Program-made: the position numbers and the translations under genes
Source: Lachnospiraceae bacterium
GTDB lineage: Bacteria > Bacillota > Clostridia > Lachnospirales > Lachnospiraceae
Length of the DNA: 64,000 bases
Direction of reading: 5' to 3'
Assembly: GCA_910575035.1 (NCBI GenBank)
Contig: CAJTDL010000018.1
Location: forward strand, 1 to 64,000
Shown: piece by piece, positions 8,739 to 18,460 of the stretch
Layout of the letters: each line of letters begins with the position of its first letter
How positions within the stretch are numbered: position 1 is the first letter of the stretch
Notes under the pieces: model-generated
Databases searched by the model: none
What the model was told of the DNA's origin: nothing
Seen by the model: only the letters and a program-made list of their open reading frames with translations

Positions 8739-8781
8739 AAAACCCTCCTTGTTGTTCAATCTATATCTTCCATTTTTATTG

Positions 8782-8812
8782 ATTATAGCATACACATATG
8801 ATTTTTTCTATA
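8782..8812 (-). promoter_or_regulatory. Promoter of the two-gene cargo unit
   Basis: On the minus strand an extended -10 (TGCTATAAT, hexamer at 8782-8787) lies about 35 bases upstream of the ribosome site. The -35 is weak and AT-rich. Confidence 0.5.
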
Positions 8813-8823
8813 TTTTTGATTAT

Positions 8824-8862
8824 GTAAAAGACGGCATCGGCTCCACGCCAACGCCGCCTTTT
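8824..8862 (-). terminator. Terminator of the ICE operon upstream of the cargo
   Basis: GGCGGCGTTGGC pairs with GCCGATGCCGTC (with G-T pairs) and is followed by TTTT on the minus strand, just after the gene that ends at 8877. It isolates the cargo unit from the helicase operon. Confidence 0.65.
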
Positions 8863-8876
8863 CCTCGGTCAATCCG

Positions 8877-9206
8877 TTATAAAATTCCTGCCTTTTTCAG
8901 ATACCCTACACTGTCATAGCAGCCACGGAAATAGACTGACTGCATCTCCATATCCGTAAGTTTGTTCCTAAGCTCCATCACTTTAATCAGTGCGGCACAT
9001 TCTTCCTCGGTCAGTTCCGCCGCCGTTTCCGTGTCAAACACGCCTAAGACTTTCGGATATTTCCCATAAAGGCTCTCAATCTCGGCTCGCACGGCACGGT
9101 ATTCCTCGTTTTCTCTGGACAGTTTTGCCACGACAGAACTGAGGTATTCATTGAATATATTGCTGTGGGCATCTACAAAGGTTTCAAATCTGAACGCATC
9201 AGACAT
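8877..9206 (-). CDS. Conserved ICE protein of unknown function, 109 aa
   Basis: Small acidic helical protein (FETFVDAHSNIFNEYLSSVV at the start, a Glu-rich middle, and FRGCYDSVGYLKKAGIL at the end). No motif or membrane segment is seen. The C-terminal helix pattern suggests a binding partner rather than an enzyme. CGGAGGTGAGG precedes the ATG. It is the last gene of the helicase operon before a terminator. Function unknown. Confidence 0.6.
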   Translation of the reverse strand: MSDAFRFETFVDAHSNIFNEYLSSVVAKLSRENEEYRAVRAEIESLYGKYPKVLGVFDTETAAELTEEECAALIKVMELRNKLTDMEMQSVYFRGCYDSVGYLKKAGIL

Positions 9207-9284
9207 TCTTCCTCACCTCCGATTTTTTCTAATCGTCCTTATTATAATACCCCAAAATCAGCAGTACAAATGTGCAAACTGGAT

Positions 9285-12200
9285 TTAACGCTCCCTGTCC
9301 GTGCATTTTTTCTCTGGTAGCTCGTCGTTCTGCTCTGGCTCATCGTCAATGACAGACTTGTCTTTTTCATTCAGATTCAGCTCGATATTGAGGGCGTTGA
9401 GCCGTTCCGTCTTTTCTTTCAGCTCATTTTCAAAGGCAAACGGCTTCTTCACTTCCTCTTTTGCGGTTTCAAGCTGTGCGATGGTTTCCTCCTTTCTGGT
9501 CTTGGCAGCTTCCAGTCTGGCGGGGAGCTTGGCAATCTCATTCTCGATTCGGGTCAGATTTCCGAGGGCATCCGTTCCTAAATCTACCTTATATTTCCTC
9601 ATTCCGCAAAGGTTCAGACAATAGTGTGCATTGACGGTATCATAGAAAACCTCCATCTGAAAGCCACGGTAGCTGCCGATTTCTATCGGCTGTGACATTG
9701 GATTTTCCTTGCAGATAGCTAAGAGCATCTCGCCTGCATCCGCCTTTTCTTTATAGGTCACGCCGTTTAATGTCATCGGGAAGAACTTATCCTCGCCCTG
9801 CGGTTTGTGATGGCTGGCAATCCCCGCATCATTCCCATAGCCTATAATGCGTTCCTCATAGTCTTTAATCTCCTGCGGATAGTGCTTTAATATCCTGTCC
9901 TCAAGGTCGTAATGCTCGGAAAGATAGCTCTGCTTCAAGACTTTCAGCTTCGCCACCTGCATATCCAAATCCATTTTTTCCTTGAAACGCTCATCTCCTG
10001 TGGCAAGCATTTTCACCTCCGCAAAGGAAAGAGCCACTTCGTCCACGTCCTCGGCAGAACGGACGGGGCTTTTGCTCGTCATTATCTGGGAAATAAATTT
10101 CTGCTTTCCCTCCACGAGCTGAAAGAGGTAGGCATCAAAGGTCTGTTCCGTCACATAGCGGTAGACTTCCACCTCTGGGAACATATTGCCCTGCCTTTCA
10201 ATCCTCCCCTGCCGCTGTTCCAGACATGACGGTTTCCACGGGCAGTCGAGATTATGAATCGCAATGAGCCTGTCTTGACAGTTCGTGCCTGCACCCATTT
10301 TCTGGGTAGAGCCGAACAGCACACGCACTTCACCGCTTCTAACCTTTGCAAACATTTCTTTTTTTTGTGCATCGGTGGTGGCTTCATGGATAAAACGCAC
10401 CTGTTCCGCAGGGATTCCACGCTGTATGAGTTTCTTCCTCATGTCATCATACACATTATCAAACTGGTCTGGTATCATTGCAAAAACATTTTCGCTGACC
10501 TCCTGCGTTTCTATTATCTTTTTATTGGTCGGTGTCGATAAATCACAAAAGACGAGCTGTGCCGCCTTTGTGTCAGCGTGTCCCTCCCAGATGCGGTACA
10601 CATTGTCCACGCAGGCGTTGACTTTGCTGTTCGGGTCGTCTGGCAGCATCGAGTCAATCAATCTCTGGTCGAGTGCCAGTTTCCGCCCGTCATTCGTGAT
10701 TTTGAGCATATTGTCAGATTGTGGCTTTACAAGCCTAGCCCTTACTTTCTCCGCCCGCTTTGCAAGCCCCGCCACCATTTCCGTCTGGATTTGGCTCGGC
10801 TTTGTCTTGATGTTGTGGTAATTGACCTTTGGCACGGGCAACTTTAGCATATCGGCGGTCTGAATGTCCGCAACCTCTCGGAACATCTGCATTAGCTCTG
10901 GCAGGTTATAGAACTTGGCAAACCTCGTCTTGGCTCGGTAATTCGTACCCTCTGGGGAAAGCTCCAGAGCCGTGACCGTTTCGCCAAACGTGGAAGCCCA
11001 ACTGTCAAAATGCTGCAACCCATTCCTTACAAGGGTGTCGTACTGCAAGTACCGCTGCACGGAATACATCTCGACCATCGAGTTACTGATGGGCGTCCCC
11101 GTTGCGAAAATTACGCCACGGTTGCCCGTGATTTCGTCCAGATAGCGACACTTCATAAACAAATCGCTTGACTTCTGGGCTTCGGTCTGGGCGATGCCGC
11201 CCACGTTCCGCATCTTTGTAAAGAGGTAGAGATTTTTGTAAAAATGACTTTCGTCTATAAAGAGCCTGTCAATGCCCAATTCCTCGAAGTTTATCACGCT
11301 GTCTTTCCGCTTGGTGTCGTTTAATTTATCGAGCTTCGCCTTGATTGCTTTCCTCGTTTTCATGAGTTGCTTGACCGTGAACTGCTCCCCGTGGGATGCC
11401 TGCACATCGTCAATGCCACGCTCTATATCGTCAAGCTGACGCATGAGCTGTTCCCTCTGGCGTTCCTCGCTGATGGGGATTTTCTCGAACTGCGAGTGTC
11501 CGATAATCACCGCATCGTAAGCCCCCGTCGCAATCCTGCCGCAGAACTTTTTGCGGTTTCCCGTTTCAAAATCCCGCTTGGTCGTGACAAGGATGTTCGC
11601 ACTTGGGTAAAGCCGCAAATACTCCGACGCCCACTGCCCGACAAGGTGGTTCGGCACGACAAACATGGATTTCTGGCATAGCCCTAACCGTTTGCTTTCC
11701 TGTGCGGCGGCAACCATTTCAAAGGTCTTACCCGCCCCTACTTTATGGGCAAGGAGCGTGTTGCCGCCGTAAAGGATATGGGCAATCGCATTGACTTGGT
11801 GGGGTCTTAATTTAATCTCTGGGCTGATGCCGCCGAACGTGATGTGGCTCCCGTCATATTCACGGGGTCTGATGCTGTTAAACGTGTCATTGTAGTAGCG
11901 TACAAGCCTGTTCCTCCGCTCTGGGTCTTTCCAAATCCAGTCCCCAAACGCCTGCTTTATCACCTCCTGCTTTGCCTGTGCCGCCGTGGTTTCCTTATGG
12001 TTCAGCACCGCTTTTTTATTGTGGTGTTCATCATAGACATAATCAAAGATGCGGGTGTCACGGAGATTCAAGGTGTCCTCCATGATGCGGTAGGCACTCG
12101 CCCGTTTCGTTCCATAAGTGCTGTCCGCCTTGACATTCCCCACGTCGGAACTCTTATTCTCAATGAACCAGTCGCCGCTATGCGGCGTATAGCGTACTTG

Positions 12201-15200
12201 CAGCCTGCCCATTGCATGGCTTGACGGCGTTAAAAGCTCCACCATGAACTGCTGTATATCCTCCTGCGGTATCCATGTCGTACCCAGACGGACGGAGATT
12301 TCACTTGCGGGCAAATCCTTTGGGATGACTTTTTCCAGAGCCGCCACGTTGACTGCAAGCTCTGGGTCTGCCTTTGCCGCTATCCCTGCGATTTTCAGCT
12401 TCTCCCGCACGTTGCCCGATAAATACTCGTCTGCGGTCACATACCTTGCAGGCTCGGAAGATGGCACTTTGAAGATAACGCCCTGCAAATCGTTTATGAT
12501 TTCCTCCTGCGTCCTGCCTGTGAGCTGTGCCATATAGGGTAAATCAACACGGGCTTTCTCCCCGATAGAGAGGGCAAGGGCTTCGCTGGCGGTTTCCACA
12601 AAGGTCACTTCACGGTGGGGCTTTATCGTCCGTTTCGTGAACATATCCGCCTTGCGTTTGAATTTCCCCTCATCGTCAAGCACTTCCAAAGAACATAACA
12701 GGAAATAGCTTTCGTCCGCCGCAAAAGCAAGGTAGTTCCCCCTGCTGTTAATCAGACCGTATTTTTTTATAAACGCATCATAGAAACGGTTCAAATTTTT
12801 CTGCTCGGTCTGTATCATTTCCTCTGGGTAATCGTCGGTCTGGTACTGGATGAGCTTTCTCACACAATCACGGATTTCCAACAATCCCTTAATGCGGTTT
12901 TCTGCGGTCATGGACGCCTTTGCAGGGGTCATGGTGTTATTCTCTCGGAAGTAAACCCTGCCATCCACAAGGGCAAAAGAGAAGTTCCGCACGTTCGGGT
13001 CGGCGGGGATGGATTTGTCCTGCTCATCGGAGATGCGGTCAATCTCATTTTCAATCTCTGGGATTTCGCCGTCTATCCGCCGCATGGCTTCATGGAGAAG
13101 CCCCGCAAGCGGCATATCGGGATAGGCTTTGCAGGTACTGTCCATGCCAAACCTCGTGCTTTCCATCTTCATCTCTCCAAGCACCATCTCTGGATTCTGG
13201 ACAAAATAGCTGTTCATCGTGACACCGTTTTCGTCCGTGTCAAGGTGTACCCACTCTGGCTCAATATCGATGATGCGGTCACGCTTTTGCAGAATAAGGA
13301 TGTCGCTCGTAACCTCCGTGCCTGCGTTTGCCCGAAACGTGTTGTCTGGTAGGCGGACAGCCCCTAAAAGCTCGGCTCTCTGTGCGATATACTTCCGCAC
13401 CTCTGGGCTTGCCTTGTCCATTGTACCCTTAGAGGTGATGAACATTACAACGCCGCCTGCCCGCACCTTATCCAGAGCCTTTGCGATAAAATAGTCGTGG
13501 ATTAGGAACTTCTGGGCGTTGTAGCGGCTGTCGTTGACTTTAAACTCCCCGAACGGAATGTTGCCAAGCACCACGTCAAAATGATTGTCTGGGAGCTTCG
13601 TGTCCTCAAACCCCTCAATGGCGATGCTGGCTTTCTGGTAGAGCTGCTTTGCAATCCTGCCCGATAACGGGTCAATCTCAATGCCGTGCAGCTTTGATTT
13701 TTCCATGCTGTCGGGCAGCAATCCTAAAAAATTGCCCGTGCCGCAGGACGGCTCTAAAATATTCCCCTGTGAAAATCCCAGACGGTCAAGTGCTTCATAC
13801 ATCGCCTTGATAACGACGGGCGGCGTATAAAAAGCGGTCAGCGTGGATTCCATAGCTGCATGGTATTCCTCGTCGGAGAGTGTGGCTTTCAGTTCCTTAT
13901 ATTCATTTGCCCATGCCGCATTATTGCTGTCAAACGCCATCGACAGACCGCCCCACCCCACATACTTTGCAAGGGTTTCCTGTTCTTCGGGCATGGCAAG
14001 GCGGTTTTCTATCTGAAGGTCATGGAGAAGTCGGATTGCTGCCATATTGTTTCGAAACTTCTCTTTTGCACCGCCAACGCCTAACGCATCGTTGGCAATG
14101 CGGTAGTTGCAGCGGTCAGTGGAGAGGGCAGGGGCGGGCGGTTTTGCCGTAACGGGTGTTTCCCTCGGTTTCCCATGCTCTGGCTCGTCAAAGCGTATCT
14201 TCTCCACCACAATGTCATAGGGAAGCCCGTTCTCCACGGCAGGGTACTCCGCCACGGTTTCCGTAGTCGTCTTTACGGGAGATTCTATCTTTTCTTCGGG
14301 CTGTGGTTCTTTTTCTGCCTGCTCCAAGAGCCTGCGGACATAGCCGACTTTCTCCACACGGTTTATCGGGAAGCCTACGTTGTTCTGAAATGTGACGTCA
14401 CGCATGGAAACGTCGCCGCTGATTTTCCCGACGCTTTCTATTACATAGCGGCGGTTGTCAATCATAAGCTCCTTGCCGATAAGGTCGGAATTATCCTGCT
14501 TTCCATCTGTTCCAGACGGGGCAGGCTTTAATCCCTGCTTTCCCTCACGCTCCGCATGGTTCAGAGCATCGGCGTATTTCTGTGCTTCCTCCTCAGTTTC
14601 AAACGTCTGATAGACGCCGCCAACATCATAATACCTGTCAGCACTATCCTCTGGGACAGTGTTATCCCTTATGATAAACGGGTCGGCAAAGGCATCGGAA
14701 GTCTGCTCTACCGTGTAATGCGGCACTTGCTCTGGGCTATCAGAAGTAAGGTCTTGGCTTGGTTTTTCAGCCGCCTTTATGCTTCTCTCCCGATAGAATG
14801 GCTCAAGCTGTTCCTCTGTCAAGGACACTAAATCGTGGTAATACAGATTGGAAAGTGCGTTCTCGATAAGGTCGGCAAGGTCGCTGTACTGCGTATATTT
14901 TGCAAGAACGCCGTCCACATACGTTTCCATGCGGCTCTGCAAGAGGTTGACGGATGCCTGTATCCCGTGCAAGCCGTCCTCGGTAGTCTTAAAGGCAATC
15001 TTGACATTGGACAAATCCGTATAGTCCGCTTCTGCGTCAAGCCCAAATTCCATATCACAATATGCGTCAATACAGCCTATCGCCTGTTTCAGAAGTTCTT
15101 CCTCGGCAGGCTCTTTTGCCCTGTGAAACCAGTCATCCTCGGTAGCCATTATCTCGTCAAGCCGCTTCTCGTCCTCTGGGGTCAGCTCGGTGTTCCGCTC

Positions 15201-17927
15201 CAAGAATGGGATGAACACGTCATGCCCCAGACGCAGGGATTCCATTTTCTCTCGGTAGTAATCTTCCCCCTGCCGTTTCCATTCTGGGATAAACGGGCAG
15301 TCGTGGGAGAGGGAATATTCATAAAAATTTCGGATATGGGCGATTAAATCCCCCTCGCCGTCGCCAATGTCAAACCGCCCATCGTAGTTAAATTCCTCGC
15401 CGCCGATGACGGCATGGATTTCAAAATCGGTCTTATGATACCAGCCGACATGATTGTCCTCATTCTCCCTTTCCCGATGCTGCTTTTCGTCCAGAACGCC
15501 AAGCAGCTTATTTCCCAGGGCGAAACTCAAATCCGTAAATCGGTCGTTCAGCTCCCTGTCATAAAAGGCGGGATGCTCGGAGAACCCGATAGAAAACGTG
15601 ATGCTGTCGGGCTTTTCCTCGGCAGGCGTTTCCGTTTTCTGTCTTTCGGTGATGACCGTTTTTAAATGGTCGTTGGCAGGGTTTTCCCTTAGCTTTTCTT
15701 CAAAATCGGCTCGGCTGAACTCCTTTCCGAACAATGGGAACTCCGCATTACGCAAAGACACGGCGTTTTCATCAAAGGCGATGACCTCATATTTATCCGC
15801 ACCGATATATGCCACATCGCCCTCATGGTAGAAGTAACGGAGAGGGTACAGCTCTGTAAGCTCCTGTGAAAAACGCCACGCATTGCTGCGGCTGTAAACA
15901 TCGCTTGTCTTGCCCTGCACCAATTTAAGGAACTCAAGGAGCTGCTGCACGGTGGCAGGCTCGGAGAAAAGCTGCTCTATCCGCCCCTCGGTCACGTCGG
16001 CAAGGTCGCCACGCCCCACATTTTCAAGCAGGGATTTTTCATATCCGTCTAAGTCACGGATAAAATCAGAGAGCCGCAAAGCGAGCGTATCCCGCTTGTC
16101 GGCAGGCGGAAGCTCCCGTTTTTCTTCGATAAGCCGCTGCCTTTTTAGCTTCCTCTGGGTGTCGATTTCATACTGCGGGGCAGACACGCTTTCCAGATAA
16201 TCGGCGTAGTGGTCTTTCTCTTTGGGATTGAGGTAACGGTTATCCCTAATCAGCTCACGCAAGCGTTTTTCTGTTTTCGCCCAACTAAGCACAAGGCTGT
16301 GTTCGGTGGAAATGCCGTCATGGTCAATGGCGATTCCCTTGCCGCTGTACCACACATATCCTTCTGTGCCGTCTGAAAAACCAACAAAGAAACCGCCCGT
16401 TCCATACTCCCTTTTCAGAAAATCAATGTTCTTCTTTTTATCTTCCTGCTTCTGGAACTGGCGGTAAATACGGTATTTCCCATTCTCAACGCTGTTCCCT
16501 TTTACAAGGACGGCATCAATGTCCTCCTGTGAAACGGCAAAAGCAGAGGATTTTTCGTCCTCTGCTTCAGCTATCATTTCAATTTGTTCGTCCACGGTCG
16601 GGAGATTGGCGGCAACTTCTTCCTCATTGGCAACGCTGCCTTTTTCATTTTCCGTCCGTTCCTCTGGCTCTACGGTCTGTGTCGTGGCTACTTTTTCTTC
16701 CTGCCCGCCGCCGTCCGATTGCGGCTCTGGTGTTTCTAACTGAAAATCAGTTCGCCCAAGATAATTTCCTCCGCCTGGCTGCGGATGCTGTTCATCATGC
16801 CGAGCCACTGCATCGGGGCTTTCTTTTTCAGCTCCTCCGTCACTCCCTGCTCGGCTGCTAACTGCTTCGTCAAAAGCTCCAATCTCTGTAATGCCGTCTG
16901 CTCGGTTTGGTAAAGGTGTGCGTTCAGCCTGCCCGACGTCAGCAGGTTGAGGTACGTCACCCTCTTGTGATTTTCCAGATAATCCCTGTGCATCAAAGCG
17001 TACCTGCCAAGCGGAAGCTCTGGCTCTGTCGGTAATGTTAGGTCGGGAATAAGGTAATCCGCCTGTTTCGTGTAAGTGATTTCGCCCATTGTATTCGCTC
17101 CTTTCGGGTTGTTTCCTGCCTTTATCATACTGGCTTATAGTGTCCCTTGCAAATGTGCGGTTCTGACCTCTAGCTTCGATTTGCACATTTCGGACTGCCG
17201 CAGAGATTTCCCTTAACGCCATCTCGGAAATGTCGCTCGTGGCAATGCCAATGGCGTTTAAGGTGGCGGGCGTGTTGAAATTTGTAATGTCCGAAAAATC
17301 CTCACGCTCAAAATACCCGTCCGCATCCAGACCGCAGCGGCTCAACAGCATATAAGCGACGCTGTTTACAGCAAGCCGCTTGTAAATCACTTCTATATTA
17401 TAGTCGTCCAGTTCCTCCAAAAAGCTGTTTTCCGTACAGTCTTTAAGCTGTGCAAGGTAATCGGGCAGGTTATCCTCCACGGCGTTCTCCGCCGTCTGCA
17501 TTAGGAAATCGGCAAGGTCGCCGCCCTCCGTGCCGCCGAACCTGTCCGCAAGCCGTTCCATGACGGGCTGCTCGTACCGCTTATCCATCCGCCATATCGG
17601 GACGGGTCGGCTGCCATAATAGCCCTCATGGGTGTCGGAAACGTCAAAATAATATTTCAGCGTGTTCCTGCGTCCTTTCGGGTCAAAGACTGCAATCCCT
17701 TTGCTGTCCTTATTTACCCAACGCTTAAAGAGCCTGTTCCAAGTGCCAATCTCGGCGACTGCCGTAGCGTCTGGGCGTTGAGCGTAGATTAAGAGCTGCT
17801 CGTCAAAGCGGCACTTGTAATTGCGGCAGGCAGAGGATAAAAAGCCCTGCCAAGCCTGTGGGTTTCTCGTGACGTCCCTCCCCGTGCGGCGGTACAGCTC
17901 CGTGATAAGCTGGTACTTTGCAGCCAT
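9285..17927 (-). CDS. Polyvalent ICE protein: ArdC-like region, N6-methylase, SNF2 helicase, 2880 aa
   Basis: The start at 17927 (MAAKYQLITELYRRTGRDV) is set by AAGGAGGTGTGAGCC. Domains in order: ArdC-like ssDNA-binding region about 25-95 (CRFDEQLLIYAQRPDATAV); a hydrophilic linker about 275-440; several polyvalent-protein accessory domains; an N6-adenine methylase with motif I (EPSCGTGNF near 1390) and motif IV NIPF near 1450; and a SNF2-type helicase with AHKVGAGKT near 2059, DESH near 2222 and QGRIERQGN near 2569; then a coiled-coil tail. Such proteins are thought to protect and process element DNA after transfer. The NIPF box departs from the usual NPPF/Y, so activity is not certain. A tnpV gene is nested in the linker in another frame. 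Confidence 0.9.
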   Translation of the reverse strand: MAAKYQLITELYRRTGRDVTRNPQAWQGFLSSACRNYKCRFDEQLLIYAQRPDATAVAEIGTWNRLFKRWVNKDSKGIAVFDPKGRRNTLKYYFDVSDTHEGYYGSRPVPIWRMDKRYEQPVMERLADRFGGTEGGDLADFLMQTAENAVEDNLPDYLAQLKDCTENSFLEELDDYNIEVIYKRLAVNSVAYMLLSRCGLDADGYFEREDFSDITNFNTPATLNAIGIATSDISEMALREISAAVRNVQIEARGQNRTFARDTISQYDKGRKQPERSEYNGRNHLHETGGLPYSRPNITDRARASAWQVRFDAQGLSGKSQEGDVPQPADVGQAERTPLPNRADGITEIGAFDEAVSSRAGSDGGAEKESPDAVARHDEQHPQPGGGNYLGRTDFQLETPEPQSDGGGQEEKVATTQTVEPEERTENEKGSVANEEEVAANLPTVDEQIEMIAEAEDEKSSAFAVSQEDIDAVLVKGNSVENGKYRIYRQFQKQEDKKKNIDFLKREYGTGGFFVGFSDGTEGYVWYSGKGIAIDHDGISTEHSLVLSWAKTEKRLRELIRDNRYLNPKEKDHYADYLESVSAPQYEIDTQRKLKRQRLIEEKRELPPADKRDTLALRLSDFIRDLDGYEKSLLENVGRGDLADVTEGRIEQLFSEPATVQQLLEFLKLVQGKTSDVYSRSNAWRFSQELTELYPLRYFYHEGDVAYIGADKYEVIAFDENAVSLRNAEFPLFGKEFSRADFEEKLRENPANDHLKTVITERQKTETPAEEKPDSITFSIGFSEHPAFYDRELNDRFTDLSFALGNKLLGVLDEKQHRERENEDNHVGWYHKTDFEIHAVIGGEEFNYDGRFDIGDGEGDLIAHIRNFYEYSLSHDCPFIPEWKRQGEDYYREKMESLRLGHDVFIPFLERNTELTPEDEKRLDEIMATEDDWFHRAKEPAEEELLKQAIGCIDAYCDMEFGLDAEADYTDLSNVKIAFKTTEDGLHGIQASVNLLQSRMETYVDGVLAKYTQYSDLADLIENALSNLYYHDLVSLTEEQLEPFYRERSIKAAEKPSQDLTSDSPEQVPHYTVEQTSDAFADPFIIRDNTVPEDSADRYYDVGGVYQTFETEEEAQKYADALNHAEREGKQGLKPAPSGTDGKQDNSDLIGKELMIDNRRYVIESVGKISGDVSMRDVTFQNNVGFPINRVEKVGYVRRLLEQAEKEPQPEEKIESPVKTTTETVAEYPAVENGLPYDIVVEKIRFDEPEHGKPRETPVTAKPPAPALSTDRCNYRIANDALGVGGAKEKFRNNMAAIRLLHDLQIENRLAMPEEQETLAKYVGWGGLSMAFDSNNAAWANEYKELKATLSDEEYHAAMESTLTAFYTPPVVIKAMYEALDRLGFSQGNILEPSCGTGNFLGLLPDSMEKSKLHGIEIDPLSGRIAKQLYQKASIAIEGFEDTKLPDNHFDVVLGNIPFGEFKVNDSRYNAQKFLIHDYFIAKALDKVRAGGVVMFITSKGTMDKASPEVRKYIAQRAELLGAVRLPDNTFRANAGTEVTSDILILQKRDRIIDIEPEWVHLDTDENGVTMNSYFVQNPEMVLGEMKMESTRFGMDSTCKAYPDMPLAGLLHEAMRRIDGEIPEIENEIDRISDEQDKSIPADPNVRNFSFALVDGRVYFRENNTMTPAKASMTAENRIKGLLEIRDCVRKLIQYQTDDYPEEMIQTEQKNLNRFYDAFIKKYGLINSRGNYLAFAADESYFLLCSLEVLDDEGKFKRKADMFTKRTIKPHREVTFVETASEALALSIGEKARVDLPYMAQLTGRTQEEIINDLQGVIFKVPSSEPARYVTADEYLSGNVREKLKIAGIAAKADPELAVNVAALEKVIPKDLPASEISVRLGTTWIPQEDIQQFMVELLTPSSHAMGRLQVRYTPHSGDWFIENKSSDVGNVKADSTYGTKRASAYRIMEDTLNLRDTRIFDYVYDEHHNKKAVLNHKETTAAQAKQEVIKQAFGDWIWKDPERRNRLVRYYNDTFNSIRPREYDGSHITFGGISPEIKLRPHQVNAIAHILYGGNTLLAHKVGAGKTFEMVAAAQESKRLGLCQKSMFVVPNHLVGQWASEYLRLYPSANILVTTKRDFETGNRKKFCGRIATGAYDAVIIGHSQFEKIPISEERQREQLMRQLDDIERGIDDVQASHGEQFTVKQLMKTRKAIKAKLDKLNDTKRKDSVINFEELGIDRLFIDESHFYKNLYLFTKMRNVGGIAQTEAQKSSDLFMKCRYLDEITGNRGVIFATGTPISNSMVEMYSVQRYLQYDTLVRNGLQHFDSWASTFGETVTALELSPEGTNYRAKTRFAKFYNLPELMQMFREVADIQTADMLKLPVPKVNYHNIKTKPSQIQTEMVAGLAKRAEKVRARLVKPQSDNMLKITNDGRKLALDQRLIDSMLPDDPNSKVNACVDNVYRIWEGHADTKAAQLVFCDLSTPTNKKIIETQEVSENVFAMIPDQFDNVYDDMRKKLIQRGIPAEQVRFIHEATTDAQKKEMFAKVRSGEVRVLFGSTQKMGAGTNCQDRLIAIHNLDCPWKPSCLEQRQGRIERQGNMFPEVEVYRYVTEQTFDAYLFQLVEGKQKFISQIMTSKSPVRSAEDVDEVALSFAEVKMLATGDERFKEKMDLDMQVAKLKVLKQSYLSEHYDLEDRILKHYPQEIKDYEERIIGYGNDAGIASHHKPQGEDKFFPMTLNGVTYKEKADAGEMLLAICKENPMSQPIEIGSYRGFQMEVFYDTVNAHYCLNLCGMRKYKVDLGTDALGNLTRIENEIAKLPARLEAAKTRKEETIAQLETAKEEVKKPFAFENELKEKTERLNALNIELNLNEKDKSVIDDEPEQNDELPEKKCTDRER
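16736..17089 (-). CDS. tnpV: TnpV-family protein nested out of frame in the helicase gene, 117 aa
   Basis: This frame, shifted +1 from the helicase frame on the same strand, encodes the whole TnpV pattern: ITYTKQADYLIPDLTLP, then RVTYLNLLTSGRLNAHLY, and a final MNSIRSQAEEIILGELIF. A good ribosome site (AAAGGAG, eight bases before the ATG at 17089) precedes it. The helicase protein over the same bases (about residues 280-397) is low-complexity and Gly/Gln/Arg/Pro-rich, while the TnpV product looks folded, so TnpV is not a chance shadow. TnpV proteins are small transposon-associated proteins of unknown function. Seen: frame, site, protein pattern. Inferred: that it is expressed. Confidence 0.8.
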   Translation of the reverse strand: MGEITYTKQADYLIPDLTLPTEPELPLGRYALMHRDYLENHKRVTYLNLLTSGRLNAHLYQTEQTALQRLELLTKQLAAEQGVTEELKKKAPMQWLGMMNSIRSQAEEIILGELIFS

Positions 17928-17941
17928 AGGCTCACACCTCC

Positions 17942-18400
17942 TTATCGTTCCAAATCTTTGTTTTTCTGCTTCCTGTCGTATTCCCCGCACCGTTCAGCGA
18001 TTTCAGAATACATCTTTTCCCGCATCTCACGCTCATAGGCTCGGTATTCCTTTGCCTTTTCCGTGGGCTTGTACCAGACGCTTTTCTGGTCAGCTTCGTC
18101 CATCTGCCCATAACAATCGTCTATTTTATCCATATATTTCTGATAGATGGCACGGGCGGCAGGGGCGTCCTTTGCGTATCGGTAGCGTTCAAGGCTCTTA
18201 TGCGAGCCACGCAGCTCGGCATACTCATAGAGCATACGGATAACCTCACGGTCAAGCCCTTTCTGCCCCTCGGCGGCATAGATTTCCGACAAGCCCCTAC
18301 ACCTCCACGAATGATACGGAGAGGTGTCATTCGAGCTGTGAGAGGACAGGTAAACGCCGTCTTTCTTTACTGTGATACGGTTGATAAGCTCGGTACTCAC
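17942..18400 (-). CDS. Conserved ICE protein of unknown function, 152 aa
   Basis: Basic, highly charged protein with a C-terminal coiled coil (YRAYEREMREKMYSEIAERC and a Lys-rich end). The N-terminal part (ITVKKDGVYLSSHSSNDTSP) looks like a small beta domain. No enzyme motif is visible. The start is GTG at 18400, embedded in the stop of a 12-codon minicistron (18397-18435). The gene ends 14 bases before the helicase start, so the two are in one operon. Function unknown. Confidence 0.65.
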   Translation of the reverse strand: MSTELINRITVKKDGVYLSSHSSNDTSPYHSWRCRGLSEIYAAEGQKGLDREVIRMLYEYAELRGSHKSLERYRYAKDAPAARAIYQKYMDKIDDCYGQMDEADQKSVWYKPTEKAKEYRAYEREMREKMYSEIAERCGEYDRKQKNKDLER

Positions 18401-18435
18401 TTCTTACCACCGCCCGATAAAACAACATATTCCAT
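18397..18435 (-). CDS. 12-codon minicistron with strong ribosome site
   Basis: AGGAGG followed by nine bases and ATG opens a 12-codon frame (MEYVVLSGGGKK) whose TGA overlaps the GTG start of the next gene as GTGA. The ribosome site here is stronger than anything directly before 18400, so the minicistron probably serves to load ribosomes onto the downstream gene by reinitiation. A peptide function is not suggested. Confidence 0.45.
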   Translation of the reverse strand: MEYVVLSGGGKK

Positions 18436-18460
18436 AAAAATATCAATCCTCCTCTTATCC

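Noticed and set aside
11367-16200. Many long plus-strand frames opposite the helicase gene
   Set aside because: They mirror the GC-rich codons of the true gene, lack ribosome sites, and give Cys/Arg/Pro-rich proteins without family resemblance.
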